Below are positions 39,181 through 48,456 of a stretch of 64,000 bases of DNA, piece by piece. The stretch lies in assembly GCF_022179185.1 (NCBI RefSeq), contig NZ_BPQJ01000003.1:26359-90358 (forward strand), in the 5' to 3' direction. Made by a program: the position numbers and the translations under genes. The notes under the pieces were generated by a model. That model saw nothing but the letters and a program-made list of their open reading frames with translations, searched no databases and was not told where the DNA came from. The number at the start of each line of letters is the position of its first letter. Position 1 is the first letter of the stretch. Origin of the DNA: Methylobacterium frigidaeris. GTDB taxonomy: Bacteria > Pseudomonadota > Alphaproteobacteria > Rhizobiales > Beijerinckiaceae.

Positions 39181-41538
39181 GTGATGATGAGAGGTGCGCC
39201 TGTCCTCGCCCTGGCGCTCGCCTGCGGCTGGCCGCTGACCGCCCGCGGCGCCGAGCCCCTCGGGTATTCCGGGCCACGGGATACCGGCGCCCTGGTCCTG
39301 CGCGGCGACGACCGCCTGATCGCCGGCGAGGCCCCGGCCCGGGAGCCGATCGCGGGCGGGCCGGTGAGCCTCAACCTCGTCGAGGTGCCGCTGCCGGTGG
39401 CCGCCAAGGCGGTCTTCGCCGACACGCTCGGCTGGGGCTACAGCCTGGACGACCGCGCCTCCGGCACCATGACCCTGCAGACCGGCGGGCCGGTGAGCCG
39501 TGAGGCGCTGCTGCGGATGTTCGAGACGGCTCTGGCGAGCCGCGGCCTGTCGCTGCGCCGACACGGCCGCAGCGTCCAGATCGTGCCCGCGGGCGCCACG
39601 CCCGACATCCGGCCGGTCCAGGGCGCGGGCGCCGAATCGGGCGCGGTCGCGGTGCCCCTGCGCTGGATCTCGGCCGCCGAGATGCAGGCGATCCTGAGTT
39701 CGGTGGCGCCGCGCGAGGTGGTGCTGCGGGCCGACCGGGCGCGCAACCTGCTGATCCTCTCCGGCGACGCCAACCAGATCCGGACCTTGCGCCAGACCAT
39801 CGCGGTGTTCGACGTCGACTGGATGCGCGGCATGTCGACCGCGATGGCGCCGGTGCGCAGCTCCAACCCGGTGGCACTCGCCCGCGACCTGACCCAGATC
39901 TTCGGCGGCGAGACCGCCGGCACCGGCGACGTGATCCGCTTCATCCCCAACGAGGCGCTGAACGCGATCCTGGTGGTCAGCTCCCGCGCCGCCTATCTCG
40001 ACCGCGCCCGGGCGCTGCTCGAGCAGCTCGAGACCCTCGCCGCCGACCGCGAGCGCCAGCTCTTCGTCTACCGGATCCAGAACCGCTCGGCGAAGGAACT
40101 CGCCGCCGTGCTGCAGGGCGTGGTCATGGCGGAGATGGGCGGCGCCTACGGTGCGTCGGGGACGGGAGGTTACGGCAGCTACGGCGGCTCCTACGGGGCC
40201 GCGTCCGGCGGCTACGCCATGGGTGGCTTCGGAGGCACCGGGGGCCCGGGTGGCCTGGGTGGTGGCTTGGGTGGCGGGCTGGGTGGCGGCTTGGGCGCCA
40301 CGGGGGGCGGAGCCGCCGGCGGCGGGACGTTGGGTGGTGGCATGTCGGGCGGCGCCTCCCCGTCGAGTTCCGGCTGGGCCTCGGGCGGATCCGCCGGCGA
40401 TCCCGGCGCCGGCGGGGTGGGGTTCGGCGGCGCGGCGGGCGGGCTCGGGACCGGTGGGGGCTTCGGTGGCGGCACCTATGGCGGGGGAGGCTATGGCGGG
40501 GGCTTCGACACGACTTTCGCGGGCGGCGCCGGGATGCGGCGGGACGCCATCGGCATCGTCGCGGACGACGCCAACAACAGCCTGGTGATCTCGGCCACCC
40601 GCAACCAGTACGACAAGATCCTGCGCATCCTCGGCCGCCTCGACGCGATGCCGACGCAAGTCCTGCTCGAGACTGTCATCGCCGAGGTGACCCTCAACGA
40701 CAGCCTGGCCTTCGGCGTGCAGTGGTTCCTCAAGGAGAGCGGCAGTCGCTTCAACCTCGCCAGCATCGACACCGACAAGGCGGCCAAGGCAGCGGCGACG
40801 AGGGGTACCACGGGCCTGATCGCCTCGGCGATCCGCGGCGTACCGGGCTTCAACTACCTGCTCGCCGGGACCGATTTCAACGTGGTGCTGAACGCGCTCC
40901 AGGGCGTGGCCCGCGTCAACGTCATCTCCTCGCCCAACATCACGGTGCTCGACAACCGCACCGCCAAGCTCCAGGTCGGCGACCAGGTCCCGATCATCAA
41001 GCAGTCGGGCCAGAGCGCGCTCACCGCCGGCGCGCCGATCCTGAACCAGATCGAGATGAAGGATACCGGCGTGATCCTCTCGGTCACGCCGCGGGTGAAC
41101 AAGAACGGCCTCGTCGTGCTCGACATCAACCAGGAGGTCAGCGACGTCGTCCCGACCACGACCTCGCAGATCGACTCGCCGACGATCCGCCAGCGCCGGG
41201 TCGCGACGAGCGTCGCGGTGAGCGACGGTCACAGCCTCGCCATCGGCGGCATGGTGCAGGAGAAGGCGCAGATCACCAACGAGAACCTGCCGGTGCTGAG
41301 CGACCTGCCGGTGATCGGCGCGGCGTTTCGCAACCGGGTCGACCAGCGGGTCCGGACCGAACTCCTGGTGTTCATCCGCCCCCGGGTGATCCGCGGCACC
41401 GTCGAGGCCGACCGCATCGCCGAGGATTTCCGCCATCAGTTCCGCGCGATGATGCCGGTCCGCCCGGTGCTGCCGCCCCCGCCCCTGCCGACGGCGCATC
41501 AAGGCTCGCAGGGCATCTTGCGGCGGATGCTGGATTGA
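39181..41538 (+). CDS. gspD: Type II secretion secretin GspD with a large Gly-rich insert
   Basis: 785 residues; GTG 39181 or ATG 39184/39187 as start. Signal peptide ends near ARGAEP. N0 domain (SLNLVEVPLPVAAKAVFADT), N1/N2 domains (AVPLRWISAAEMQAILSS, DVIRFIPNEALNAILVVSSR), then a roughly 125-residue insert (about 320-445) of Gly, Ser, Ala and Tyr. The rest of the N-domains and the secretin barrel follow: QVLLETVIAEVTLNDSLAFG, ISSPNITVLDNRTAKLQVGD, QEVSDVVPTTTSQIDSPTI, GGMVQEKAQITNENLPVLSD. It forms the outer-membrane pore. The insert is far longer than the usual N3 loop. Confidence 0.94.
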   Translation: MMMRGAPVLALALACGWPLTARGAEPLGYSGPRDTGALVLRGDDRLIAGEAPAREPIAGGPVSLNLVEVPLPVAAKAVFADTLGWGYSLDDRASGTMTLQTGGPVSREALLRMFETALASRGLSLRRHGRSVQIVPAGATPDIRPVQGAGAESGAVAVPLRWISAAEMQAILSSVAPREVVLRADRARNLLILSGDANQIRTLRQTIAVFDVDWMRGMSTAMAPVRSSNPVALARDLTQIFGGETAGTGDVIRFIPNEALNAILVVSSRAAYLDRARALLEQLETLAADRERQLFVYRIQNRSAKELAAVLQGVVMAEMGGAYGASGTGGYGSYGGSYGAASGGYAMGGFGGTGGPGGLGGGLGGGLGGGLGATGGGAAGGGTLGGGMSGGASPSSSGWASGGSAGDPGAGGVGFGGAAGGLGTGGGFGGGTYGGGGYGGGFDTTFAGGAGMRRDAIGIVADDANNSLVISATRNQYDKILRILGRLDAMPTQVLLETVIAEVTLNDSLAFGVQWFLKESGSRFNLASIDTDKAAKAAATRGTTGLIASAIRGVPGFNYLLAGTDFNVVLNALQGVARVNVISSPNITVLDNRTAKLQVGDQVPIIKQSGQSALTAGAPILNQIEMKDTGVILSVTPRVNKNGLVVLDINQEVSDVVPTTTSQIDSPTIRQRRVATSVAVSDGHSLAIGGMVQEKAQITNENLPVLSDLPVIGAAFRNRVDQRVRTELLVFIRPRVIRGTVEADRIAEDFRHQFRAMMPVRPVLPPPPLPTAHQGSQGILRRMLD

Positions 41539-41922
41539 CGGGCGATTCAGCAGGACAGGGAGATGGTGACAAGATCCCTGGCGCTCGGCGATGCTCTGCG
41601 CGCAAGTTTCGAATGGACGATCTCGCGGTCCGCGCGATCAATTCTCCCCTGCAGAGGCCGGGCTGTCCGGGGCAGCCTTCGGGATGAGAATGGCGCGGGA
41701 TATACCCTTTTCCACGTGGGAGAGGGGCCAGGCGCGGTTCGGGTGTGTGATGTGTCGCAACGGCACGTCCCTACCGATCCCGTCCGAATCGGCAGCGGTC
41801 CGGCGTGACTGTCTTCGCCCGCGCACCGAAGCGGGCATGGTAGCCTTGGAGTGCAACAGTTTGCGTCGCGCGTGCTTCGCGGCACGCCGGTGATGGCGGC
41901 GCTGGCCCGACAACTGCACCCC
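41539..41922. other. 384-base gap between gspD and convergent gspN
   Basis: No supported gene. It contains one copy of palindromic repeat family A (41693-41744) and ends with sequence antisense to nothing recognisable. It lies between convergent T2SS transcripts, where termination is expected. Confidence 0.5.
41693..41744. repeat. Palindromic repeat family A copy
   Basis: GCGCGGGATATACCCTTTTC then CACGTGGGAGAGGGGCCAGGCGCGG. It matches the copies near mch (13341-13570) and at 53485-53524, with the central palindrome CCACGTGG in this copy. Confidence 0.7.
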
Positions 41923-42444
41923 TCACCGCCGCAGCGCCGGCCCCGCCTCCGCCACCGGCTTCGCGCCCACCGGCCGCAAGGTCGCCGGGTCGCCGAGGAA
42001 GGTCGCGACGTAGTGGCGTTCGCCCTGGATCAGGGTGACCTGATCGCGCCCGACCGCGGTGACCCGCCAGTCGCCCCTCCCCTCGCCGCGGGCGAGCCAC
42101 GCTTGCGTCCCGCTGCCGTCGTCGATCAGCGCCCGGGCGACCGCGCCGTCGAGCAGGATGCCGCGCACGGTCAGCACAGGCCGCGGCGGGTCGCCGTCCA
42201 GGATGTCGCGCGGGCCCCGGGCGGTCCAGGGGCGCCGGCCGGGATCGAAGAGCGGGCGCTGCAATGCGGTCTCGTCCGGGGCCTGAACCGGGGCGGCGGC
42301 GCGGCGCGGTGCGGGCGCGGGGCCTCCGTCGACCGGCCAGGCGAAGGCGGCAAGCATGGTGCAGGCAGCGAGGCCGCAGGCGACGCGGGGCCCGCGCCCG
42401 GTCGACGCCAGGGTGGCGCCCAGATGGGGTCCGATCCGTCGCAC
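41923..42444 (-). CDS. GspN/GspC-like type II secretion protein
   Basis: 173 residues. It has a short basic N-terminus, one hydrophobic segment (VACGLAACTMLAAFAWPV), and a Pro/Ala linker. The motif LQRPLFDPGRRP precedes an HR-like strand region (LTVRGILLDGAVARALIDDG, WRVTAVGRDQVTLIQGERHY). The PLFDPxRRP motif is typical of small alphaproteobacterial GspN and GspC periplasmic domains that contact the secretin. No separate gspC is seen, so this protein may serve that bridge. It is last in the minus-strand L-M-N block. Confidence 0.75.
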   Translation of the reverse strand: MRRIGPHLGATLASTGRGPRVACGLAACTMLAAFAWPVDGGPAPAPRRAAAPVQAPDETALQRPLFDPGRRPWTARGPRDILDGDPPRPVLTVRGILLDGAVARALIDDGSGTQAWLARGEGRGDWRVTAVGRDQVTLIQGERHYVATFLGDPATLRPVGAKPVAEAGPALRR

Positions 42445-42456
42445 GGCGTGGCCTCC

Positions 42457-42978
42457 TCACGGCGCGGGCTTGGTGGCCGGGGCCGGCAGCAGCACGCCGC
42501 GCACCGTGAGGTTCAGGCGCATCACGGTGGCCCGACCGATCTCGGGATCGGCCGGGCGCTCGACGCTGAGCTCGGCCTCTTCCGGCACGATCAGAGGGGC
42601 ACCCGTCTCGAGGGCCTGGAGCAGGCCGTGCAGGCCCTCCGCGCTGCCGCGCAAGGACGCCGACAGGCGCGGCAGGGTCGGACGCGCCGGGTCCGGCTGG
42701 ATTCCGGCCCCGTCGACCGTTGCCGTCCGTTCCCCCGCGAGCGTGTCGAGGCGGGCCCGGAAGGCGGCGACGAGGCCGGCCTCGTCCGCGGCAGCGAGCG
42801 GCGCCGGCACCGGCGGAGCGGCGGCGGCGGCTTGCGCCCGGGCCAGGCGGTCGCGGGCGAGCGCGATGTCGTCCGCGACGCCGAGCGCATCGAGCACCGG
42901 CCCGGTGCCGAGGGCGGCGGCGAGAGCAAGGCCGGCGAGGCCGAGGAGCAGCGGCCGCCCGGCGAGGGGAAGCGCCAT
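42457..42978 (-). CDS. gspM: Type II secretion protein GspM-like
   Basis: 173 residues: a single N-terminal membrane helix (LLLGLAGLALAAALGTGPVL), a helical periplasmic stalk (DDIALARDRLARAQAAAAAP), and a ferredoxin-like domain (LSASLRGSAEGLHGLLQALE, RATVMRLNLTVRGVLLPA). Size and order fit GspM, partner of GspL in the inner-membrane platform. A GTG at 42984 overlapping the gspL stop is an alternative start that adds two residues. Confidence 0.8.
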   Translation of the reverse strand: MALPLAGRPLLLGLAGLALAAALGTGPVLDALGVADDIALARDRLARAQAAAAAPPVPAPLAAADEAGLVAAFRARLDTLAGERTATVDGAGIQPDPARPTLPRLSASLRGSAEGLHGLLQALETGAPLIVPEEAELSVERPADPEIGRATVMRLNLTVRGVLLPAPATKPAP

Positions 42979-42980
42979 CC

Positions 42981-44099
42981 TCACGGCCGGGCTCCGGTCA
43001 TGCGGCGCGGCAGCGCCACGACGATGCGCTGGCCGCCCTCCACCGGGACGGCCTGGCGCAGCTCGGGAGTACCGAACCCTGGCAGCTGCGCCAGCGCCGC
43101 GAGAACAACCGGCCCGTCGGGAGCCACGAGCGTCAGTTCGAGCCCGGCCGCGGTGAGGCGCAACATCTCGGCCGACACCGTGCCCGGCAGGGCCGCCGCG
43201 ACCGAGTCCCAGACCCGCGCCAGGGGGATTCCGCGCTCGGCCACGATCGCGGCGGCCCCCGCCTGGACTGCCGGCGGCAGGCCGGAGGCCGCCGCCCGGC
43301 GGGCGGTCGCGAAGGCGTCGTCGAGGGCCGACAGCGTCGCCGCCTGGTGCTGGCGCAGGCCGAGGAAGGCTCCGATGAGGCACAGGCCGGTCGCCGCCAC
43401 GAGGACGAGGTTGCCTGCGCTGCGCAGCAGCGCCGGCAGGGCGTGATGCCCGCTCGACAGGAGATCGACCGGCATCGTCCGGTCTTCCGCCGGCCCGACC
43501 GCGACGACGCTCGCCGTCAGCCCCGCCTCCGCCAAAGCCGCCAGCAGGGGGCCGAGGCGGGCGCGCTTGAGCACCACGTGGCGCACCCGCAGGGTGCGGG
43601 TCTCCGGGTCCTCGCTCTCGACGTACCAGTCGCTGAACACCTGGTCGGCGCGGAACGGGGTCGCGGCCTCGAGTTCCTGGGCCAGCACCGCGCGCATCCG
43701 CGGCAGGGCGACACCCGGCAGGTCCAGGGTGCGGATGAAGCAGGCGGCGGGATCGACGACGATCTTCGCCCGTCCCTCCGGCTGGCCGCCCCGGATCGCG
43801 GCGATCTGGTCGGCGAGGTCGTCCGCCTGGATGTCGAGGCGGTAGGTCCGGTCCTGCCCGTCGCGCCGGTCGATCACCATGAGGCCGGTCTCGTTCGGCG
43901 CCCCGAGCCGCACGGTCAGCAAAGCCGGCTCGCGGTCGGTCCGGGCCTCGGTGAGGCCGAGAAGATGCGAGGCGGCGTCGACGCCGGAGCGGAGCGAGGC
44001 CTCGACCGACGACAGCAGCCCCTGGGCCGGGGACGGGAGGGATGACGCGCGCAAGACCGGTCGGCTCCGGCGCCCGCACGGCTGCGGCGGGCGTCGCAA
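42981..44099 (-). CDS. gspL: Type II secretion protein GspL (PilM/PilN-like)
   Basis: 372 residues as an open frame. The cytoplasmic actin-like half (VVDPAACFIRTLDLPGVALP, LAQELEAATPFRADQVFSDW) recruits GspE. One membrane helix (LVLVAATGLCLIGAFLGLRQ) and a periplasmic ferredoxin-like half follow. No ATG is available at the N-terminus; a TTG at 44099 gives the full frame and a TTG at 44054 is possible, so the start is uncertain. It diverges from gspE with about 110-160 bases between. Confidence 0.85.
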   Translation of the reverse strand: MRRPPQPCGRRSRPVLRASSLPSPAQGLLSSVEASLRSGVDAASHLLGLTEARTDREPALLTVRLGAPNETGLMVIDRRDGQDRTYRLDIQADDLADQIAAIRGGQPEGRAKIVVDPAACFIRTLDLPGVALPRMRAVLAQELEAATPFRADQVFSDWYVESEDPETRTLRVRHVVLKRARLGPLLAALAEAGLTASVVAVGPAEDRTMPVDLLSSGHHALPALLRSAGNLVLVAATGLCLIGAFLGLRQHQAATLSALDDAFATARRAAASGLPPAVQAGAAAIVAERGIPLARVWDSVAAALPGTVSAEMLRLTAAGLELTLVAPDGPVVLAALAQLPGFGTPELRQAVPVEGGQRIVVALPRRMTGARP

Positions 44100-44213
44100 A
44101 GATGTCTAACGCCGCGATATTTCCGTCCGCTTAAGGACGTGGCGCGAGAATGGCTCCCTGCGGCAGCGCGCCGGATCCACTTTCCTCGTGCGGGCTTTCT
44201 CTGGGGCAGGACG

Positions 44214-45944
44214 ATGCTGAGCATCTGGGCGGGCAAGACCCGGCCGCGACGGGCGCGGGCCGACCGGCGCGACGCAGCCCGCAGCCGCACCGACGACCTG
44301 CGCGCCTTCGTCGACCGTCTCGCCGAGAGCGAGGTGCTCGATGCTGCCGGCCACGAGCGGGCGCTCGCCGCCCTCGACGGACCCGGCCGGCGCCCCCTGC
44401 CCCTGCTGCTCACCGAACTCGGCCTCGTCCACGAGGCGACGCTGGTCACCGCCCTCTCGGAGGCGACCGGCCTGCCGATCCTGCGCCAGGAGGACTTGCC
44501 GGCCGAGCCGGTCATGCCGGAATCCCTCTCGCCCGATTACTGCGCCCGCGCCCGCGTGCTGCCGCTCGCCGTCGAACCCGACCGCCTCGTCGTCGCCCTG
44601 GTCGACCCGTTCGACGGCGAGACCGGCCAGGCCCTGGAGCACCTCGTCGACCGGCGGGTGGCCTTCCGCCTCGTCGGCCCGGGCAGCTTCGAGCGGGCGC
44701 ACCGCGCCGTCTACGGCGACGTCGCCGAGGAGGGCGAGGCGGGGAGCGACGACGACCTCGCCCGGCTCGCCGACGTGGCGAGCCAGGCGCCGATCGTGCG
44801 GCTCGCCGCCCGCCTGGTGCGCAAGGCCTTCGAACTCTCGGCCTCCGACATCCACCTGGAGGCGGAGGAGGCCGACATGCGGGTGCGCTACCGGGTCGAC
44901 GGCGTCCTGGTCGAGTCCGAGCGGCTGGCGAAGTCGGCACAGCTCGCGCTCACCACCCGCATCAAGATCCAGGCCGGCCTCAACATCGCCGAGCGGCGCC
45001 TGCCCCAGGACGGGCGCATGCAGGCCCCCGACCGCGGCCAGGAGGTCGATATCCGCGTCTCGACCCTGCCGACCGCCCACGGCGAGAGCGTGGTCCTGCG
45101 CGTCCTCGACGGCTCGCGCCGGGTCGAGGATTTTTCCGCGCTGGGCTTCGACGCGGCGGCGATCAGCGAGATCGCCGCGATGACGAGCCGGCCGAACGGC
45201 CTCGTCCTCGTCACCGGCCCGACCGGATCGGGCAAGACCACGACGCTCTACGCGGCCTTGCGCCGGATCAATGGTCCGCACCTCAAGGTCGTCACTGTCG
45301 AGGACCCGGTCGAGTACCGTATGGCGGGGGTCAACCAGGTCCAGGCCCATCCGGGCATCGGCCTCGACTTCGCGGCGGCGCTCCGCTCGATCCTGCGCCA
45401 GGACCCGGACGTGGTGATGGTCGGCGAGATCCGCGACGGCGAGACCGCCCGCATCGCCGTGCAGGCGGCGCTGACAGGCCACCTCGTCATCTCGACGCTG
45501 CACACCAACTCCGCCCCCGCCACCGTGACCCGGCTGATGGACATGGGCATCGAGCCGTACCTGATCGCCGCGACCCTCAACGGCGTGGTGGCCCAGCGCC
45601 TGGTGCGCCGGCTCTGCGGCGCCTGCGCCGAGGCGACGCCGGCGACGCCGCGGGAACGCCTGCGCCTCGGCATTCCCCCCGAGGTCCCCGTGAGCCTCAA
45701 GCGCGCTCGCGGCTGCGCGGCCTGCAACGGCACCGGCTATCGCGGCCGGATGGTCGCCTCCGAGATCATGACCCTCGACGGCGACCTGCGCGGTCTGATC
45801 GCGAATCGCGCCGACGAGCAGACCCTGACCGCCCGGGCCCGCCATGCGGGCATGACGGGGCTCGCCGACAGCGCGCGGGCGCGGGTGCTCGACGGCGACA
45901 CGACCCTCGACGAGGTCGGGCGGGTGCTGGAAGGCACGTCGTAA
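44214..45944 (+). CDS. gspE: Type II secretion ATPase GspE
   Basis: 576 residues. An N-terminal GspE/MshEN domain (LPLLLTELGLVHEATLVTAL) is followed by the ATPase: Walker A GPTGSGKT at 335-342, Asp box VEDPVEYRM, Walker B region RQDPDVVMVGEIRDGETARI and His box. The C-terminal zinc site has C468, C471, C501 and C504 (two CxxC pairs), as in T2SS ATPases. GGGCAGGA precedes the ATG at 44214, which decides this start over one 75 bases upstream. It powers pseudopilus assembly. Confidence 0.95.
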   Translation: MLSIWAGKTRPRRARADRRDAARSRTDDLRAFVDRLAESEVLDAAGHERALAALDGPGRRPLPLLLTELGLVHEATLVTALSEATGLPILRQEDLPAEPVMPESLSPDYCARARVLPLAVEPDRLVVALVDPFDGETGQALEHLVDRRVAFRLVGPGSFERAHRAVYGDVAEEGEAGSDDDLARLADVASQAPIVRLAARLVRKAFELSASDIHLEAEEADMRVRYRVDGVLVESERLAKSAQLALTTRIKIQAGLNIAERRLPQDGRMQAPDRGQEVDIRVSTLPTAHGESVVLRVLDGSRRVEDFSALGFDAAAISEIAAMTSRPNGLVLVTGPTGSGKTTTLYAALRRINGPHLKVVTVEDPVEYRMAGVNQVQAHPGIGLDFAAALRSILRQDPDVVMVGEIRDGETARIAVQAALTGHLVISTLHTNSAPATVTRLMDMGIEPYLIAATLNGVVAQRLVRRLCGACAEATPATPRERLRLGIPPEVPVSLKRARGCAACNGTGYRGRMVASEIMTLDGDLRGLIANRADEQTLTARARHAGMTGLADSARARVLDGDTTLDEVGRVLEGTS

Positions 45945-47159
45945 ATGCCGCGCTTCGCCTACAAGGCCTATGCGGGAGACGGGCGCGCCCGCGCCGGCAG
46001 GATCGAGGCCGAGACCCGCCAGCGAGCGGTGGCGCGCTTACGCGCCGACGGGCTCCAGGTCTACGAGATCGCGCAGGTGGCGGCCGGGCCGGCGCCGTTC
46101 TGGCGCCGTGACCTGTTCGGGCGCGACCGGGTCAACGACGCCGCCCGCGTCGCCTTCCTGCGCGAGTTCGGCACGCTGGTCGGCGCCGGCCTCACCGTCG
46201 ACCGCGCCTTGCGCCTGGTCGAGCGCCAGGCCGGGCCGGCCCTGAAGCCGGTCCTCGCCGACTTGCTCGAGCGGGTGGTGGCCGGCGCCTCGCTGTCGCG
46301 GGCGATGGCGGCCCATCCGCAGGCCTTCCCGCGCGACATGGTCGACATCGTGCGCGCCGGCGAGGCCACCGGGACGCTCGTCGACGTGGTCGGCTCGCTC
46401 ACCGCCTCGGTCGAGCGCCGCGACGCGGTCAGGCGCCACCTGATCTCGGCAATGATCTATCCGGCGCTGCTCGTCGCGATGGCGGTCGGCACCGTGGCGA
46501 TGATCGTCGGCGTGCTGGTGCCGGCGCTTAGCCCCCTCTTCGAGGGCAGCGGCCAGGCGCCGCCCTTCGCGATCCGCGCCGCCGCCTGGCTCGGCGAGAC
46601 GCTCTCGGCCACCTGGCCCGCCCTCCTCGGCGGCCTAGCGCTCGTGATCCTCGGGCTCGCCCGGGCGTGGCGGCTGCCCGGTTTCGCGGCGGCCCGGGCG
46701 CGGCTGGCGCTCCGCCTGCCGCTGGTCCGCGAGATCGTGGTCGGTATCGAGTGCGGCCGGTTCTGCCGGGTGCTCGGCACCCTGCTCGTCGCCCAGGTGC
46801 CGATCCCCGACGCGGTGGCGGCGACGCGGCCGCTCGCCGGCAACCGGGTGTTTCGCCGCGCCCTCGACGAGGCCGGGCAGCGGCTCGCCGAGGGCGGCAG
46901 CCTCGCCTCGGGGCTCTCGTCGCTCAAGCCCTACGCCGCCTCGACCCTGAACCTGATCGCCAGCGGCGAGCAGGTGAACCGCCTCGGCAGCGTCCTCATC
47001 CACGCCGCCGAGATGCACGAGACCGAGACCCGCCAGCGCATCGACCGCCTGCTCGCCCTGCTCACCCCCCTGGTGACGGTGGCGATCGGCGGCCTGATCG
47101 GCGGGCTGATCATCTCGGTGATGGGGGCGATCCTGAGCGTGGGGCAATTGACGCAGTAG
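45945..47159 (+). CDS. gspF: Type II secretion inner-membrane platform protein GspF
   Basis: 404 residues, starting at the base after the gspE stop. Two T2SSF domains are visible (VAFLREFGTLVGAGLTVDRA and GRFCRVLGTLLVAQVPIPDA). Three membrane helices include YPALLVAMAVGTVAMIVGVL, LLGGLALVILGLARAWRLPG and VTVAIGGLIGGLIISVMGAI. It connects GspE to the pseudopilins. The N-terminus MPRFAYKAYAGDGRARAGRI is typical. Confidence 0.95.
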   Translation: MPRFAYKAYAGDGRARAGRIEAETRQRAVARLRADGLQVYEIAQVAAGPAPFWRRDLFGRDRVNDAARVAFLREFGTLVGAGLTVDRALRLVERQAGPALKPVLADLLERVVAGASLSRAMAAHPQAFPRDMVDIVRAGEATGTLVDVVGSLTASVERRDAVRRHLISAMIYPALLVAMAVGTVAMIVGVLVPALSPLFEGSGQAPPFAIRAAAWLGETLSATWPALLGGLALVILGLARAWRLPGFAAARARLALRLPLVREIVVGIECGRFCRVLGTLLVAQVPIPDAVAATRPLAGNRVFRRALDEAGQRLAEGGSLASGLSSLKPYAASTLNLIASGEQVNRLGSVLIHAAEMHETETRQRIDRLLALLTPLVTVAIGGLIGGLIISVMGAILSVGQLTQ

Positions 47160-47224
47160 GGGTGGCGGATCCGGGAACGAAGTCCGCGCGTTGGCCGCGC
47201 TCCTGACCGGGAAAGCGCCGCGCC

Positions 47225-47542
47225 GTGTCCGCCGACCGCCGACATTCTTCGATTCTACTCGCGGCCTGCATTGTCTCGGCCGCGCCGACCGGTGCGCTCG
47301 CCCAAGGGCGCCCCTCCACCCTCGACATGACCTGCCGCCAAGCGCGAAGCTTGCTCGCGGCTCAGGGCGCCGCGGTGCTCGGCACCGGCGGCTACACCTA
47401 TGACCGCTTCGTGCGCGACCGCAGCTTCTGCGAGCCGACGCAGATCACCAAGAACGCCTTCGTGCCGACCCGCGACACGCCGGAATGCCTCGTCGGCTAC
47501 CGCTGCATCGAGCCCGGTCGCGACTGGTTCGACGACGAATAG
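47225..47542 (+). CDS. Small Cys-containing exported protein
   Basis: 105 residues from a GTG. A signal peptide (ILLAACIVSAAPTGALAQ) precedes a mature part with four Cys (MTCRQARSLLAAQG, RDRSFCEPTQI, PECLVGYRC) and conserved-looking TGGYTYDRFVRDRSFC. Proteins of this type recur in Methylobacterium and relatives; function unknown. Two disulfides in the periplasm are likely. It converges with galU across a strong hairpin. Confidence 0.75.
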   Translation: MSADRRHSSILLAACIVSAAPTGALAQGRPSTLDMTCRQARSLLAAQGAAVLGTGGYTYDRFVRDRSFCEPTQITKNAFVPTRDTPECLVGYRCIEPGRDWFDDE

Positions 47543-47543
47543 G

Positions 47544-47583
47544 CCGGCCTCGCGCCCGGGGCCTGAGCCGGGCGCGAGGCCGG
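47544..47583. terminator. Perfect 16-bp stem bidirectional terminator
   Basis: CCGGCCTCGCGCCCGG (47544-47559), an 8-base loop, and CCGGGCGCGAGGCCGG (47568-47583) pair perfectly between the convergent exported-protein gene and galU. It starts two bases after one stop and ends seven bases before the other. No U-tract, but the position and stem strength argue for a shared terminator. Confidence 0.8.
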
Positions 47584-47589
47584 ACGGCG

Positions 47590-48456
47590 TCAGCCCTTCT
47601 TCAGCAGCGCCTCGATCTCCTGCTTGAGCGCGTCGCGCAGCTCCGGCCGCTCCAGGCCGTAGGCAAGGTTTGCGACCAGGAAGCCGAGCTTCGAGCCGGT
47701 GTCGTAGGTCTTGCCGCGATAGTGCATGCCGTAGAACTTCTGCGTCTCCGACAGGCGCTTCATGCCGTCGGTGAGCTGGATCTCGCCGCCTGCGCCGCGC
47801 TCGCCGCGCTCGAGAATCGAGAAGATCTCCGGCTGGAGGATGTAGCGGCCCGAGATGATGTAGTTCGACGGCGCCGTGCCCTTCGGCGGCTTCTCGACCA
47901 TGCCGGTGATCTCGAAGGTGTCGCCGAATTCCTGGCCGACGCTGACGATGCCGTACTGGTGGGTCTGGTCGGGGGCGACCTCCTCGACCGCGATGATGTT
48001 GCCGCCGTGCTGGTCGTAGGCCTTGAGCATCTGCACCATGCTGCCGCGGCTGAGCATGTCGGGCAGGATCACCGCGAAGGGCTCGTCGCCGACGATCTCG
48101 CGGGCGCACCACACGGCGTGGCCGAGGCCGAGGGGCTCCTGCTGGCGGGTGAAGCTGGTCTGGCCGGCGGCCGGGAGATCCTTCTTCAGCGCCTCGTAGG
48201 CCTCCTGCTTGCCGCGCTCCTGCAGGGTGCGGTCGAGCTCGTAGGAGATGTCGAAATGGTCCTCGATCACCGCCTTGCCGCGGCCGGTGACGAAGATGAA
48301 GTGCTCGATCCCGGCCTCTCTGGCCTCGTCGACCACGTGCTGGACCACCGGACGGTCGACGACCGTCAGCATCTCCTTGGGCACCGCCTTGGTCGCCGGC
48401 AGGAAACGGGTGCCGAGGCCCGCGACCGGGAGGACGGCTTTGCGAATGCGTTTCAT
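47590..48456 (-). CDS. galU: UTP-glucose-1-phosphate uridylyltransferase
   Basis: 288 residues from the ATG at 48456. GalU makes UDP-glucose from UTP and glucose 1-phosphate. The nucleotidyltransferase signature is LPVAGLGTRFLPATKAVPKE at residues 9-28. Further family blocks are FVTGRGKAVIEDHFDISYEL, QQEPLGLGHAVWCAREIVGD, FAVILPDMLS and AGGEIQLTDGM. UDP-glucose feeds surface polysaccharides and GalE, whose gene is divergent 180 bases away. Confidence 0.96.
   Translation of the reverse strand: MKRIRKAVLPVAGLGTRFLPATKAVPKEMLTVVDRPVVQHVVDEAREAGIEHFIFVTGRGKAVIEDHFDISYELDRTLQERGKQEAYEALKKDLPAAGQTSFTRQQEPLGLGHAVWCAREIVGDEPFAVILPDMLSRGSMVQMLKAYDQHGGNIIAVEEVAPDQTHQYGIVSVGQEFGDTFEITGMVEKPPKGTAPSNYIISGRYILQPEIFSILERGERGAGGEIQLTDGMKRLSETQKFYGMHYRGKTYDTGSKLGFLVANLAYGLERPELRDALKQEIEALLKKG

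Noticed and set aside
39112..41502. A nearly 800-codon minus-strand frame opposite gspD
   Set aside because: It mirrors the secretin codons; no motifs, and GspD is unambiguous.
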